From Mycobacterium decipiens (lineage in GTDB: Bacteria > Actinomycetota > Actinomycetes > Mycobacteriales > Mycobacteriaceae), in the NCBI RefSeq assembly GCF_963853665.1, contig NZ_OY970459.1:3596001-3660000 (forward strand): 64,000 nucleotides of DNA, given 5' to 3'. Below the pieces are notes generated by a model that saw only the letters and a list, made by a program, of their open reading frames with translations, was not told where the DNA came from and did no database searches. The number at the start of each line of letters is the position of its first letter. The first letter of the stretch is position 1. Below are positions 41,741 to 50,282 of the stretch, piece after piece. The position numbers and the translations under genes were made by a program.

Positions 41741-42388
41741 GTGACAGCGTCCGCCCCGGACGGCCAGCCCCCCCGGCCTGAGGCCCCAAATCGTCGCAGT
41801 CAGTTGAAGTCCGACCGGCGATTGCAACTCCTGTCAGCCGCCGAACGATTGTTCGCCGAACGAGGATTCCTCGCGGTGCGGCTCGAAGATATCGGCGCAG
41901 CCGCCGGCATCAGCGGTCCGGCCATCTACCGCCACTTCCCCAACAAGGAGTCGCTACTGGTGGAATTGCTGGTCGGCATCAGTGCCCGGCTGCTCGCCGG
42001 TGCACGCGATGTGACGAACCGCAGCCCTGACTCGGCTACCGCGCTGGACGGCCTCATCGAATTTCACCTCGACTTTGCCCTGGGCGAACCGGACCTCATC
42101 CGCATCCAGGACCGTGACCTTGCGCATCTGCCGGCCGTCGCCGAGCGGCAGGTGCGAAAGGCCCAGCGACAATACGTGGAGGTCTGGGTCGGCGTCCTGC
42201 GTGAGCTGAACCCCGTCCTGGTCGAAGCCGACGCCCGGCTGATGGCCCACGCCGTATTCGGCCTGTTGAACTCCACGCCACACAGCGTGAAGGCGACCGA
42301 TAGCAAGCCGGCGCGGACGCTGCGGGCACGCGCCGTGCTGCGGGCCATGACGGTCGCCGCGCTATCAGCCGGAGATCGGTGTCGGTAG
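41741..42388 (+). CDS. bkaR: TetR-family repressor of branched-chain keto-acid genes
   Basis: 215 residues. The N-terminal helix-turn-helix is at about 24-72: LLSAAERLFAERGFLAVRLEDIGAAAGIS then GPAIYRHFPNKESLL. The C-terminal domain is ligand-binding and variable. The GTG at 41741 is preceded by GGAGG (41731-41735), which decides the start against upstream near-cognate codons. The homologue Rv2506 is reported as BkaR, a repressor of genes for branched-chain keto-acid metabolism. The adjacent palindromes support autoregulation and control of fadD35 and scoA; the effector is probably a pathway acyl-CoA (inference). Confidence 0.9.
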   Translation: MTASAPDGQPPRPEAPNRRSQLKSDRRLQLLSAAERLFAERGFLAVRLEDIGAAAGISGPAIYRHFPNKESLLVELLVGISARLLAGARDVTNRSPDSATALDGLIEFHLDFALGEPDLIRIQDRDLAHLPAVAERQVRKAQRQYVEVWVGVLRELNPVLVEADARLMAHAVFGLLNSTPHSVKATDSKPARTLRARAVLRAMTVAALSAGDRCR

Positions 42389-42501
42389 CGTCAATACATG
42401 TTGAAGACCCATCGACCGGACACCTTCCCACGCGGCGGTGTCGTCGGGTGCGTCAGCGCACCCGAGACCGCCGCGGGTACCCTGCATCCCATGAGGTGGA
42501 C

Positions 42502-43308
42502 ATGAACGATCCACGTCGCCCCCAGCGATTTGGTCCCCCTCCTCCCGGGTATGGACCGGCCGGGCCGCACGTTCCCCGAAATCCGTCGACTACCGACCCG
42601 GCCTACGCCGACCAGGCGCCATACGGCTCCGCCTACGGCGGCTACGTTTCCCCACCGTGGTCCCCACCGGGGCCCCCGCCATGGCCGGGCCCCAACGAGC
42701 CCAACCCGACCCAACAGCCGCCGCAATACTGGCAGCAAGACCCGCCCCCGCCGGGCGGATTTCCCACCGACGAGCTGACTCCCCCACCACCGCAAGGCCC
42801 ACGAACGCCGCGCTGGTTATGGTTCGCCGCAGGCGCGGCCGTGCTGCTCGTCGTCGCGTTGGTCATCGCACTGGTCATCGCCAACGGCTCGGTCAAGAAC
42901 CAAACCGCGATCGAGCCGTTGCCCCCGATGCCCGGGCCTAGCCCGACACTTCCGACAACGACAACACGGATCACACCCTCACCCAGCACCACACCGGTAC
43001 CGACAACTACCAGCGGTACGCCCACCGAGACAACCGCCGGCGCGATGCAGACCGTTGTCTACAACGTCACGGGGGAAGGCCGTGCGATCAGCGTCACCTA
43101 CATGGATACCGGCGACGTGATACAGACCGAGTTCAACGTGGCGCTGCCATGGCGCAAAGAGGTCAGCCTGTCCAGGTCGGCCTTGCATCCGGCCAGCGTC
43201 ACGATCGTCAACATCGGTCATGACGTCACCTGCTCGGTCACGGTGGCCGGGGTTCAGGTACGCCAGCGCACCGGGGTGGGCCTGACGATCTGCGACGCCG
43301 GAGGCTAG
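42502..43308 (+). CDS. Proline-rich membrane protein with MmpS-like exported domain (Rv2507 type)
   Basis: 268 residues. A Pro/Tyr/Gly-rich cytoplasmic region (1-135) is followed by one membrane helix near 136-162 (WLWFAAGAAVLLVVALVIALVI), a Thr/Pro-rich stalk and a C-terminal beta-rich domain from about 180. That domain has YNVTGEGRAISVTYMDTG and TCSVTVAGVQV, like MmpS proteins. No mmpL is adjacent; an MFS transporter gene converges on it instead. The start at 42502 has GAGGTGG upstream. The TAG stop interlocks with the opposite gene's stop in CTAG. Role unknown, possibly cell-envelope lipid transport. Confidence 0.82.
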   Translation: MNDPRRPQRFGPPPPGYGPAGPHVPRNPSTTDPAYADQAPYGSAYGGYVSPPWSPPGPPPWPGPNEPNPTQQPPQYWQQDPPPPGGFPTDELTPPPPQGPRTPRWLWFAAGAAVLLVVALVIALVIANGSVKNQTAIEPLPPMPGPSPTLPTTTTRITPSPSTTPVPTTTSGTPTETTAGAMQTVVYNVTGEGRAISVTYMDTGDVIQTEFNVALPWRKEVSLSRSALHPASVTIVNIGHDVTCSVTVAGVQVRQRTGVGLTICDAGG

Positions 43309-44675
43309 ATCGGCTCGGCCGCGACAGCGCCGCCGTGCCGCCCAACGCGCACTCGCAGCATCAGCAGCAGTCCAAGAATCAACACCAGGCACACCCCGCC
43401 CAAGCCGGCCCGGACAGCATGGAACACGTCCACGAAGACGGAAAACATCCAGGGCGCTAGGAAGGACACCGCCCGGCCGGTCATCGTGTACAGCCCGAAG
43501 GCGACTCCTTCCTTGCCGTGTTGGGCCATCTGCAGCAGCAGCGCGCGAGACGAGGACTGGGACGGTCCGATGAACAGGCACAGCAACAGCGCGCACACCC
43601 AGAACGCCAGCGGCCCGGACAGGGCAAGCAAAGTCAATGCCATGGCGATGATCGCCGTCAGTGATCCGACGATGACCCGTTTGGATCCGATCCGGTGGTC
43701 GATGAGGCCACCCACTACCGCTCCTAGCGCGGCCACCACGCAGGCGGCCACACCAAAGACCAGGACGTCGGCTTGCGAAAGGCCATATACGTTGACACCG
43801 AGTACGGCGCCGAAAACAAACATCGCCGCCAGCCCGTCGCGGAAGACCGCGCTCGCCACCAGGAAGTACACCAGGTTTCGGTCGCGGCGCCATTCCGCGG
43901 TGATATCCAGCCAAAGTTTGCGATAACCACCGAGCATGCTCATCGGCGGGGGGGACACCGGACCTGTTTGCGGACCTGACTCGGGTAGCCGGTGGGCGAA
44001 CAACAGCAGTGGCAGCGCGAACAGCGCCAGCCACGCCGCAGTCATCAGCATCGTCGCCCGCACGTTCCAGCCATCCTGGGTGGGCAGGCGCAGCAGACCG
44101 CGCGCCGGGCCGGTTCCGGACATGAAGCCCAGATAAACCACCACCAGCAGCAGTACGCTCCCGACGTAGCCGGCCGCCCATCCGAAGCCCGAGATCCGGC
44201 CCGCGGTCTGCGGTGTGCAGAATTGGCGCAGCATCGCGTTGTACGGGACGCTGGCCAGGTCGCTGGACGCCACGGTCGCCGCCAGCAACGCCAAGCCGGG
44301 CAACAAGTAGCGCGGGTCGTCACGAATCAGGCTCATCGATGCGGTCAGCGTCACCACCAGGCTGGTCAACCCGCCCAGTACTACCCGTCGGCGGCGCGGC
44401 GACTCCACCCAGACGCCCAGTACCGGGGCAAGCACGGCGATCGCCAATCCGGCGATGGCCAGCGTCCGACCCAACCAACTCTCCGGGGACGTACCTCCGG
44501 CCGGGCTCTGCCCCACCCTGTCGGTCAAGTAGACGGTGAACACGAAGGTCCCCACGATGGCGTTCAGCCCGGTGGAACCGCAGTCCCACAGTGCCCAGGC
44601 CAATACTGGGGATCGCGCAGGTGTGTCCCGACGTTCTACTCGGCGGCTCGCTGAACCCGACTCCGAGTGACTCAT
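43305..44675 (-). CDS. MFS-type integral membrane transporter (Rv2508c type)
   Basis: 456 residues with about 12 hydrophobic segments and a central cytoplasmic loop (HRLPESGPQTGPVSPPP). It resembles the Btr1/UMF1-like group of major facilitator proteins related to yeast autophagy protein Atg22: WALWDCGSTGLNAIVGTFVFTVY at the N-terminus and SSRALLLQMAQHGKEGVAFGLYTMTGRA near the C-terminus. Substrate unknown; the group has been linked to amino-acid efflux. The start ATG at 44673-44675 was chosen because the upstream in-frame extension is Arg-rich and unlike the family. Divergent from cmrA (44 bases). Confidence 0.87.
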   Translation of the reverse strand: MSHSESGSASRRVERRDTPARSPVLAWALWDCGSTGLNAIVGTFVFTVYLTDRVGQSPAGGTSPESWLGRTLAIAGLAIAVLAPVLGVWVESPRRRRVVLGGLTSLVVTLTASMSLIRDDPRYLLPGLALLAATVASSDLASVPYNAMLRQFCTPQTAGRISGFGWAAGYVGSVLLLVVVYLGFMSGTGPARGLLRLPTQDGWNVRATMLMTAAWLALFALPLLLFAHRLPESGPQTGPVSPPPMSMLGGYRKLWLDITAEWRRDRNLVYFLVASAVFRDGLAAMFVFGAVLGVNVYGLSQADVLVFGVAACVVAALGAVVGGLIDHRIGSKRVIVGSLTAIIAMALTLLALSGPLAFWVCALLLCLFIGPSQSSSRALLLQMAQHGKEGVAFGLYTMTGRAVSFLAPWMFSVFVDVFHAVRAGLGGVCLVLILGLLLMLRVRVGRHGGAVAAEPI

Positions 44676-44719
44676 GCCCGGCACTCTAACGGGACTTGCT
44701 GCGTGTTTACGATTGGCGC

Positions 44720-45523
44720 ATGCCGATACCCGCCCCCAGTCCCGACGCACGTTCCGTTGTCACCGGAGCCTCGCAGAACATCGGCGCAGCGTTGGCCACC
44801 GAACTTGCCGCACGGGGGCACAGCCTGATCGTCACCGCGCGGCGCGAAGACGTGCTCACCGACCTCGCCGCCCGGTTGGTCGACAAGTACCGCGTCGCCG
44901 TCGAAGTACGACCGGCCGATCTTTCCGACCCCGGGGAACGAGCCAAGCTATGCGACGAACTTACCGCCCGCCCCATCTCGATCCTGTGCGCCAACGCCGG
45001 CACTGCGACATTCGGTCCGGTCTCGGCACTCGACCCGGCGGGCGAAAAGGCGCAGGTGCAGCTGAATGCCCTTGGAGTGCATGACCTTACGTTGGCGGTG
45101 CTACCTGGAATGATCGAGCGCAAAGCCGGCGGCATATTGATTTCCGGTTCGGCAGCAGGCAATTCACCAATTCCCTACAACGCCACCTACGCCGCCACCA
45201 AGGCCTTCGCGAACACCTTCAGCGAATCTCTGCGCGGCGAATTACGCGGTACCGGGGTGCACGTCACCCTACTCGCGCCGGGCCCGGTACGCACCGAGCT
45301 CCCCGATGCTGGCGAAGCGTCGCTCGTTGAGAAGTTGGTGCCCGACTTCCTCTGGATCTCGACCGAGCACACCGCCCGGGTATCTCTGGATGCCTTGGAG
45401 CGCAACAAGATGCGCGTTGTCCCGGGCCTTACGTCAAAAGCCATGTCGGTCGCCAGCCAATACGCTCCACGCGCGATCGTGGCGCCGATCGTGGGAAGCT
45501 TCTACAAGAAGCTGGGCGGCTAG
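44720..45523 (+). CDS. cmrA: Short-chain dehydrogenase, mycolate reductase CmrA
   Basis: 267 residues, classical SDR. NAD(P)-binding TGASQNIG at 15-22, NAG at 92-94, catalytic Ser142/144 (ISGSAAG) and Tyr157-x3-Lys161 (YAATK). The homologue Rv2509/MSMEG_4722 reduces the 3-oxo group of newly condensed mycolate precursors to the mature beta-hydroxy mycolate, an essential or near-essential cell-wall step. The ATG at 44720 gives the N-terminus MPIPAPSPDAR of the homologue; the eight-codon extension upstream is unlikely. It converges on the HerA-like ATPase gene, 3 bases between stops. Confidence 0.9.
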   Translation: MPIPAPSPDARSVVTGASQNIGAALATELAARGHSLIVTARREDVLTDLAARLVDKYRVAVEVRPADLSDPGERAKLCDELTARPISILCANAGTATFGPVSALDPAGEKAQVQLNALGVHDLTLAVLPGMIERKAGGILISGSAAGNSPIPYNATYAATKAFANTFSESLRGELRGTGVHVTLLAPGPVRTELPDAGEASLVEKLVPDFLWISTEHTARVSLDALERNKMRVVPGLTSKAMSVASQYAPRAIVAPIVGSFYKKLGG

Positions 45524-45526
45524 CCG

Positions 45527-47128
45527 CTACCTGCGCCGGCGCCGCCCAGTACCGAAGATGCTGCGGGTGATCTCGCGCGCGGTGGTGTTCAGCACGCTCT
45601 TCACCGTCGGATTCTTCAGTACCTCTTCCCACATGGACGGGCCTTGCGGCCCGGCCGGCACCGGCATCGGCGGCACTTCGATGTCGCTCGGCCAAGGCAG
45701 CGGATCGTAGGGCCCCCGCTGGGCTGGAACCTCCTGCTGCGGGGCTTGGGGCCCCGTCCCGTACTTTTCGTTCACCAGCTCGTAAGCCGACTGTCGATCA
45801 ATGGTCTGGCCGTATGCGGCTTGCAGTGAGCTGGCCCTGGCCGCAGCGTCAATCGCGTCGGTGCCGATGGCGCCCATCAGCGATCGGGGTGCTCGCATCC
45901 GGGTCCACGCCACCGGCGTCGGCGCGCCCCGCTCCGAGAGCACGGTGACGATAGCCTCGCCAATGCCCAGGGACGTCAGCGCGGACTGAAGGTCGTAGAC
46001 ATCGGTTTTCGGGTAGGTCCGGACGGTCTTGGCGAGCGCCTTGTGATCGTCGGGGGTGAATGCCCGCAGCGCGTGCTGTATCCGGGCTCCCAGTTGGGAG
46101 AGCACGTCCTTGGGTAGATCGGTTGGCAACTGGGTGCAGAAGAACACCCCGACGCCCTTGGAGCGAATCAGTTTGACGGTTTGCTCGACCTGCTCCAGGA
46201 AGGCCTTGGAGGCGTCGGTGAACAGCAGGTGCGCCTCGTCGAAGAAGAAGACCAGCTTGGGCTTGTCCAGATCCCCCACCTCGGGCAGGAACGTGAATAG
46301 ATCGGCCAACATCCACATCAGGAAGGCGGAGAACATCACCGGGCGCAACGACTGACGGCCGAACTCGAGCAACGAGACGATGCCGCGGCCTTGGCTGTCG
46401 ACGCGCAGCAGGTCCTCCGGTCTGATTTCCGGCTCGCCAAAGAAGGTGTCGGCGCCCTCGGCCTCCAGATTGACCAATGCCCTCAAGATGACGCCGGCCG
46501 TCGTGGGAGACACTGCCCCAAGGGATTTCAGCTCGGTCTTGCCCTCGTCGCCGAGCAGGTAACCGATGACCGCACGCAAGTCCTTCAGGTCCAGTAATGG
46601 CAATCCCCGCTGGTCGGCCCAATGGAAGATCAGCCCGAGCGTCGATTCCTGAGTAGCGTTGAGCCCCAAGATCTTTGCCAGCAAGATGGGGCCGAAGCTG
46701 GAAATCGTCGCACGCACCGGAACCCCAATTCCCTTGGTGCCCAGTGACAAGAACTCCACCGGGAACGCCGTCGGCGCCCAGTCGTCCCCGGTGTCCTTGG
46801 CGCGCGCGGCGGTCTTGTCGTTCGCCTCTCCCGCCCGGGCCAGGCCGGACAGATCACCCTTCACATCGGCCATCAGCACGGCCACACCCGCCGCGCTGAG
46901 CTGCTCGGCGATCAGCTGCAGCGTTTTGGTCTTGCCGGTTCCGGTGGAACCGGCCACCAGGCCGTGCCGGTTGACGGTGGCCAGCGGAATGCGAATCTGT
47001 GCGGTCGGGTCGGCCACGCCGTCAACGACGACGGTGCCCAATTCCAGCGCCCGGCCTTCGACGGCATAACCGGCCGAGATTCGCTGGGCCGGCCCGCCAA
47101 GCCCACCGGACGCCGATTCGGTGCTCAT
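45527..47128 (-). CDS. HerA/YjgR-like P-loop ATPase (DUF853, Rv2510c type)
   Basis: 533 residues. Walker A GSTGTGKTKT at about 59-68, Walker B KLVFFFDEAHLLF near 290, arginine-rich sensor region RAFTPDDHKALAKTVRTYPKT. The protein belongs to the YjgR group of the HerA-FtsK ATPases, whose function is poorly known; HerA relatives work in DNA end resection or translocation. The C-terminal 80 residues are Pro/Gln-rich and end in a basic stretch (GTGRRRRR). It is divergent from orn, 68 bases between start codons. No nuclease partner (NurA) is nearby. Confidence 0.85.
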   Translation of the reverse strand: MSTESASGGLGGPAQRISAGYAVEGRALELGTVVVDGVADPTAQIRIPLATVNRHGLVAGSTGTGKTKTLQLIAEQLSAAGVAVLMADVKGDLSGLARAGEANDKTAARAKDTGDDWAPTAFPVEFLSLGTKGIGVPVRATISSFGPILLAKILGLNATQESTLGLIFHWADQRGLPLLDLKDLRAVIGYLLGDEGKTELKSLGAVSPTTAGVILRALVNLEAEGADTFFGEPEIRPEDLLRVDSQGRGIVSLLEFGRQSLRPVMFSAFLMWMLADLFTFLPEVGDLDKPKLVFFFDEAHLLFTDASKAFLEQVEQTVKLIRSKGVGVFFCTQLPTDLPKDVLSQLGARIQHALRAFTPDDHKALAKTVRTYPKTDVYDLQSALTSLGIGEAIVTVLSERGAPTPVAWTRMRAPRSLMGAIGTDAIDAAARASSLQAAYGQTIDRQSAYELVNEKYGTGPQAPQQEVPAQRGPYDPLPWPSDIEVPPMPVPAGPQGPSMWEEVLKNPTVKSVLNTTAREITRSIFGTGRRRRR

Positions 47129-47196
47129 AGCCCCATCACACTACTTGCCCGGGGGGAGGCCGCTGCGATGGCTGGCGTGCGCCTACGCTGAGCGCT

Positions 47197-47844
47197 GTGC
47201 GCGACGAATTGGTGTGGATCGACTGCGAGATGACCGGGCTCAATGTGGGTTCGGACAAGTTGATCGAGATCGCCGCCCTGGTCACCGATGCCGATCTGAA
47301 CATTCTGGGCGACGGTGTCGACGTGGTGATCCACGCCGACGACGCCGCGCTGTCGGGCATGATCGACGTCGTCACCGAGATGCACTCGCGCTCGGGACTG
47401 ATCGCGGAGGTGAGGGCGTCCACCGTCGACATGGCGACTGCCGAAACCATGGTCCTTGACTACATCAACGAGCACGTCAAGCAACCCAAGACGGCGCCGC
47501 TGGCCGGCAACTCGATCGCCACCGATCGTGCGTTCATCGCCCGGGACATGCCCACCCTGAACTCGTTTCTGCACTACCGGATGATCGACGTCAGCTCGAT
47601 CAAGGAACTCTGCCGACGCTGGTACCCGCGCATCTATTTCGGCCAGCCGCCCAAGGGGCTGGCGCACCGGGCGCTGGCCGACATTCACGAATCCATCCGC
47701 GAACTGCAGTTCTACCGGCGCACCGCATTCGTGCCCCTACCAGGGCCCTCTACCAGCGAAATCGCGGCGGTGGTCACCGAACTCCAGGGCGGAGCCGACG
47801 CACCGGGAGAAACCGATTCGGCCGACGAGCCGCCAAGCGGTTAA
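47197..47844 (+). CDS. orn: Oligoribonuclease
   Basis: 215 residues, 3'-5' exonuclease of the DEDDh family that degrades 2-5-nt RNAs, including pGpG and pApA from cyclic dinucleotide breakdown. Catalytic Asp9 and Glu11 lie in WIDCEMTGL. The later DEDDh acids are in [11 protein letters not shown] and [11 protein letters not shown] (with the catalytic His). The C-terminal 40 residues, rich in Asp/Glu/Pro, are a mycobacterial extension. GTG start at 47197. Followed by tRNA-His after 46 bases. H37Rv carries an IS1081 copy close to this point; none is seen here. Confidence 0.95.
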   Translation: MRDELVWIDCEMTGLNVGSDKLIEIAALVTDADLNILGDGVDVVIHADDAALSGMIDVVTEMHSRSGLIAEVRASTVDMATAETMVLDYINEHVKQPKTAPLAGNSIATDRAFIARDMPTLNSFLHYRMIDVSSIKELCRRWYPRIYFGQPPKGLAHRALADIHESIRELQFYRRTAFVPLPGPSTSEIAAVVTELQGGADAPGETDSADEPPSG

Positions 47845-47890
47845 TATCGACGTCGCCGCTCGTTGCCCCTGCGGGGCCGCTGGCGGCCAT

Positions 47891-47967
47891 GGTGAGTGTA
47901 GTTCAGTTGGTAGAGCACCAGGTTGTGATCCTGGGGGTCGCGGGTTCGAGTCCCGTCACTCACCCCA
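47891..47967 (+). tRNA. tRNA-His (GTG anticodon)
   Basis: GTGAGTG acceptor (47892-47898) pairs with CACTCAC. The extra G-1 at 47891 opposite C73 is the tRNA-His identity element. The anticodon loop TTGTGAT contains GTG between the stem halves CCAGG and CCTGG. T-loop TTCGAGT. CCA is encoded at 47965-47967. Confidence 0.95.
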
Positions 47968-48003
47968 AAGCGGAACGTGGGCCCGAATGCGCTGTAGCGG
48001 CGC

Positions 48004-49242
48004 TCACGCCTTGGCGTTGCCGGCGCGCCATTGATCCCACGGGATGTTCCAGTCGCCCAGCCCCTCGGTCCCGGGCAGCGTGCCTCCCACGGTGTTGACG
48101 ATCTCGACGATGTCACCACGTTTGACGTGGTCGTAGAACCACTCCGCGTTGCTTGGGCTCACGTTCAGGCAACCGTGGCTAGTGTTGGTGCGGCCCTGAG
48201 CGCCCACCGACCACGGCGCGGAATGCACATAGACACCGCTGTAGGAAATCTGGGTGGCCCAATTGACGTCGGTGCGATATCCGTTGGGCGAGTTGACGGG
48301 TACGCCGTAGGTCGACGAGTCCATGATGATGTGCTTGAACCGCGCACCGACGATGTAGATGCCGTTGGCCGTGGGGGTGCTGTCCTTGCCCATTGACGTC
48401 GGCATGGTTTTGACGACTTCGCCGTTGACCCGCACGGTCAGCATCTTGGTGTTGTCGTCGGCGGTCGCGATGACCTCATCGCCGATGGTGAAGTGCGTGC
48501 TCACGTTGTCCTCGCCGAACATTCCCTCACCCATATCGACACCGTAGGTGTTGACCGCAACGTCAACAGCGGTACCCGGCTTCCAGAAATGCTCGGGGCG
48601 CCAACGCACTTCGCGGTTGTTCAGCCAGTACAACGCGCCCTCGACGGGCGGGTTGGTGGTGATTTTGATGGCCTTCTCGGCGGCCACGCGGTCTGCGATG
48701 TTCTCGTCGAACCGGATCGCCACCGGCTCACCGATACCCACCACCTCACCATCACCCGGCATGACGTAGGGCATCGTCAGGTGCGCGGGGGAACTGGTTT
48801 GGAAGGTCATCTGGCGGGTCGCCGCGCCCGCAAGTCCGAGCGCCGTCGCGTTCAGTGTGTAGCGCCGGTTGTAGCCGAGCTGTTCGGTCGTCGACCAGTG
48901 CAGTCCGTCGGGGCTGAGCTGACCAGTCACCGGCCTGCCGTTGTCGTTGACCATGGTGACCGCCGCCAGCACGCCGTCGGCCGCGGTGACCGACACCGGT
49001 GCATCCACGGTGACGCCGACGGCGCCGTCGGTCACCGAGGCGGTGAGCTTGGGGACCAGCAGATCGGCGAACGGCGTGCCCTTATCCACGATGACCTGCA
49101 GCGGCGCAGGTCCGTTCCCGCTGCTGCATGCGACGGCACCGACCACCACGGCGGTCATCATCAGCGCGGTCAACCAGGCTCTGCGAGCGCTGGACCGGCC
49201 CGGACGGGTCACTGTCGCCACCTTTCGGCCCACCTGTGGCAT
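48004..49242 (-). CDS. ldtB: L,D-transpeptidase LdtB (Ldt2 type), lipoprotein
   Basis: 412-residue enzyme making 3-3 cross-links in peptidoglycan; the target of carbapenems. N-terminal basic region, hydrophobic helix ([17 protein letters not shown]) and lipobox ending at Cys39 indicate a lipoprotein. Two Ig-like domains (about 50-250) precede the YkuD catalytic domain, whose motif SHGCLN carries Cys358 and an upstream His in YVHSAPW. The start ATG at 49240-49242 matches the homologue's MPKVG start; a GTG four codons upstream is possible. It converges on tRNA-His. In H37Rv several other genes (Rv2513-Rv2517c) lie between orn and ldtB; here they are absent. Confidence 0.95.
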   Translation of the reverse strand: MPQVGRKVATVTRPGRSSARRAWLTALMMTAVVVGAVACSSGNGPAPLQVIVDKGTPFADLLVPKLTASVTDGAVGVTVDAPVSVTAADGVLAAVTMVNDNGRPVTGQLSPDGLHWSTTEQLGYNRRYTLNATALGLAGAATRQMTFQTSSPAHLTMPYVMPGDGEVVGIGEPVAIRFDENIADRVAAEKAIKITTNPPVEGALYWLNNREVRWRPEHFWKPGTAVDVAVNTYGVDMGEGMFGEDNVSTHFTIGDEVIATADDNTKMLTVRVNGEVVKTMPTSMGKDSTPTANGIYIVGARFKHIIMDSSTYGVPVNSPNGYRTDVNWATQISYSGVYVHSAPWSVGAQGRTNTSHGCLNVSPSNAEWFYDHVKRGDIVEIVNTVGGTLPGTEGLGDWNIPWDQWRAGNAKA

Positions 49243-49423
49243 CCTTCCCCTCACCTCCCTCGTTTTGGGGCCCTCACTGCGTCGTGACCGGGCTGAAGCG
49301 CTACACTCGGCTAAAGTCTAGGGCCAGACAGGCTACCGGGGTGCGATGCTTCCACCATGTCCGGTGTGAGATTTCACGCTGGAGGGCAATGCCTGTTAAT
49401 GTGCCCTGGCTAAGTGAATCTAG

Positions 49424-49499
<76 letters not shown>

Positions 49500-49518
49500 T
49501 TGCCACACGGATATCGCG

Positions 49519-49746
49519 TCAGCGATTCCTGACCCGGCGCACCACCACGACCACGACGAGGATGCCAACCCCAACCAGTGACACCGTCACCGCGGGCCGC
49601 GTGACGAACCCGATCGCCCGCGCCTTGAGGTCATCCGCGAGACGGCGGGGATTGGCGCGCTCAGCAAGGGAATCGACGGTCGCGGCCAGCTGGTCGCGGG
49701 CGAGGTCGATCTCCTGCTTGATGGTGTCGGGATCGCGGTCCGCCAC
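49519..49746 (-). CDS. Small membrane protein, DUF3618-like (Rv2520c type)
   Basis: 75 residues from the GTG at 49744-49746. The N-terminus DPDTIKQEIDLARDQLAATVDSLAER is the DUF3618 pattern (amphipathic helix starting with a D-x-x-x-I-x-x-E-I pattern). It is followed by PRRLADDLK and one C-terminal membrane helix (VTVSLVGVGILVVVVVV) ending in RRVRNR. It is probably a tail-anchored cytoplasmic protein. Divergent from bcp, 62 bases between starts. Function unknown. Confidence 0.82.
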   Translation of the reverse strand: MADRDPDTIKQEIDLARDQLAATVDSLAERANPRRLADDLKARAIGFVTRPAVTVSLVGVGILVVVVVVRRVRNR

Positions 49747-49808
49747 GTGTCTGTCCTCCAAGTCGCCCACTATCCGGCTCAAGCACCTGCCCGCACTACC
49801 CTAGAGCA

Positions 49809-50282
49809 GTGACCAAGACCTCGCGGTTGGCGCCCGGCGACACTGCGCCTGCTTTCACCCTGCTCGATGCCGACGGCACCAAGGTGTCGCTGGCCGACTA
49901 TCGAGGACGCCGCGTCGTCGTGTACTTCTATCCGGCGGCCTCGACACCGGGATGCACCAAGCAGGCCTGTGATTTTCGCGACAACTTGGGCGATTTCACC
50001 GATGCCGGCCTCGACGTCGTCGGTATCTCCCCCGACTCACCGGCGAAGCTCGCCAAGTTCCGCGACGCCGAGGGCCTGACCTTCCCACTGCTGTCCGATC
50101 CCGACCGCACGGTGCTAGCCGCCTGGGGCGCCTACGGGGAGAAGCAGATGTACGGCAAGACGGTCCAGGGGGTGATCCGGTCCACCTTTGTCGTCGACGA
50201 AAATGGCAAGATCGCCGTCGCGCAGTACAACGTGAAGGCCACCGGCCACGTCGCTAAACTTCGGCGCGACCTGCCGGTGTAG
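49809..50282 (+). CDS. bcp: Peroxiredoxin BCP (AhpC/TSA family)
   Basis: 157 residues, atypical 2-Cys (bacterioferritin comigratory protein/PrxQ) peroxiredoxin reducing H2O2 and organic peroxides. Peroxidatic Cys49 in STPGCTKQACDF with the resolving Cys54 five residues later; the thioredoxin-like context FTLLDADG, YFYPAASTPGC and GISPDSPAKLAKF is typical. GTG start at 49809. Its 3' end overlaps the end of the opposite M20 peptidase gene by 29 bases. Confidence 0.94.
   Translation: MTKTSRLAPGDTAPAFTLLDADGTKVSLADYRGRRVVVYFYPAASTPGCTKQACDFRDNLGDFTDAGLDVVGISPDSPAKLAKFRDAEGLTFPLLSDPDRTVLAAWGAYGEKQMYGKTVQGVIRSTFVVDENGKIAVAQYNVKATGHVAKLRRDLPV

Noticed and set aside
42979..44181. A 400-codon open frame on the minus strand across Rv2507 and the transporter gene
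   Set aside because: It overlaps both genes, is Arg/Ala/Gly-rich in translation and lacks membrane or domain patterns; the transporter frame is clearly the real one.
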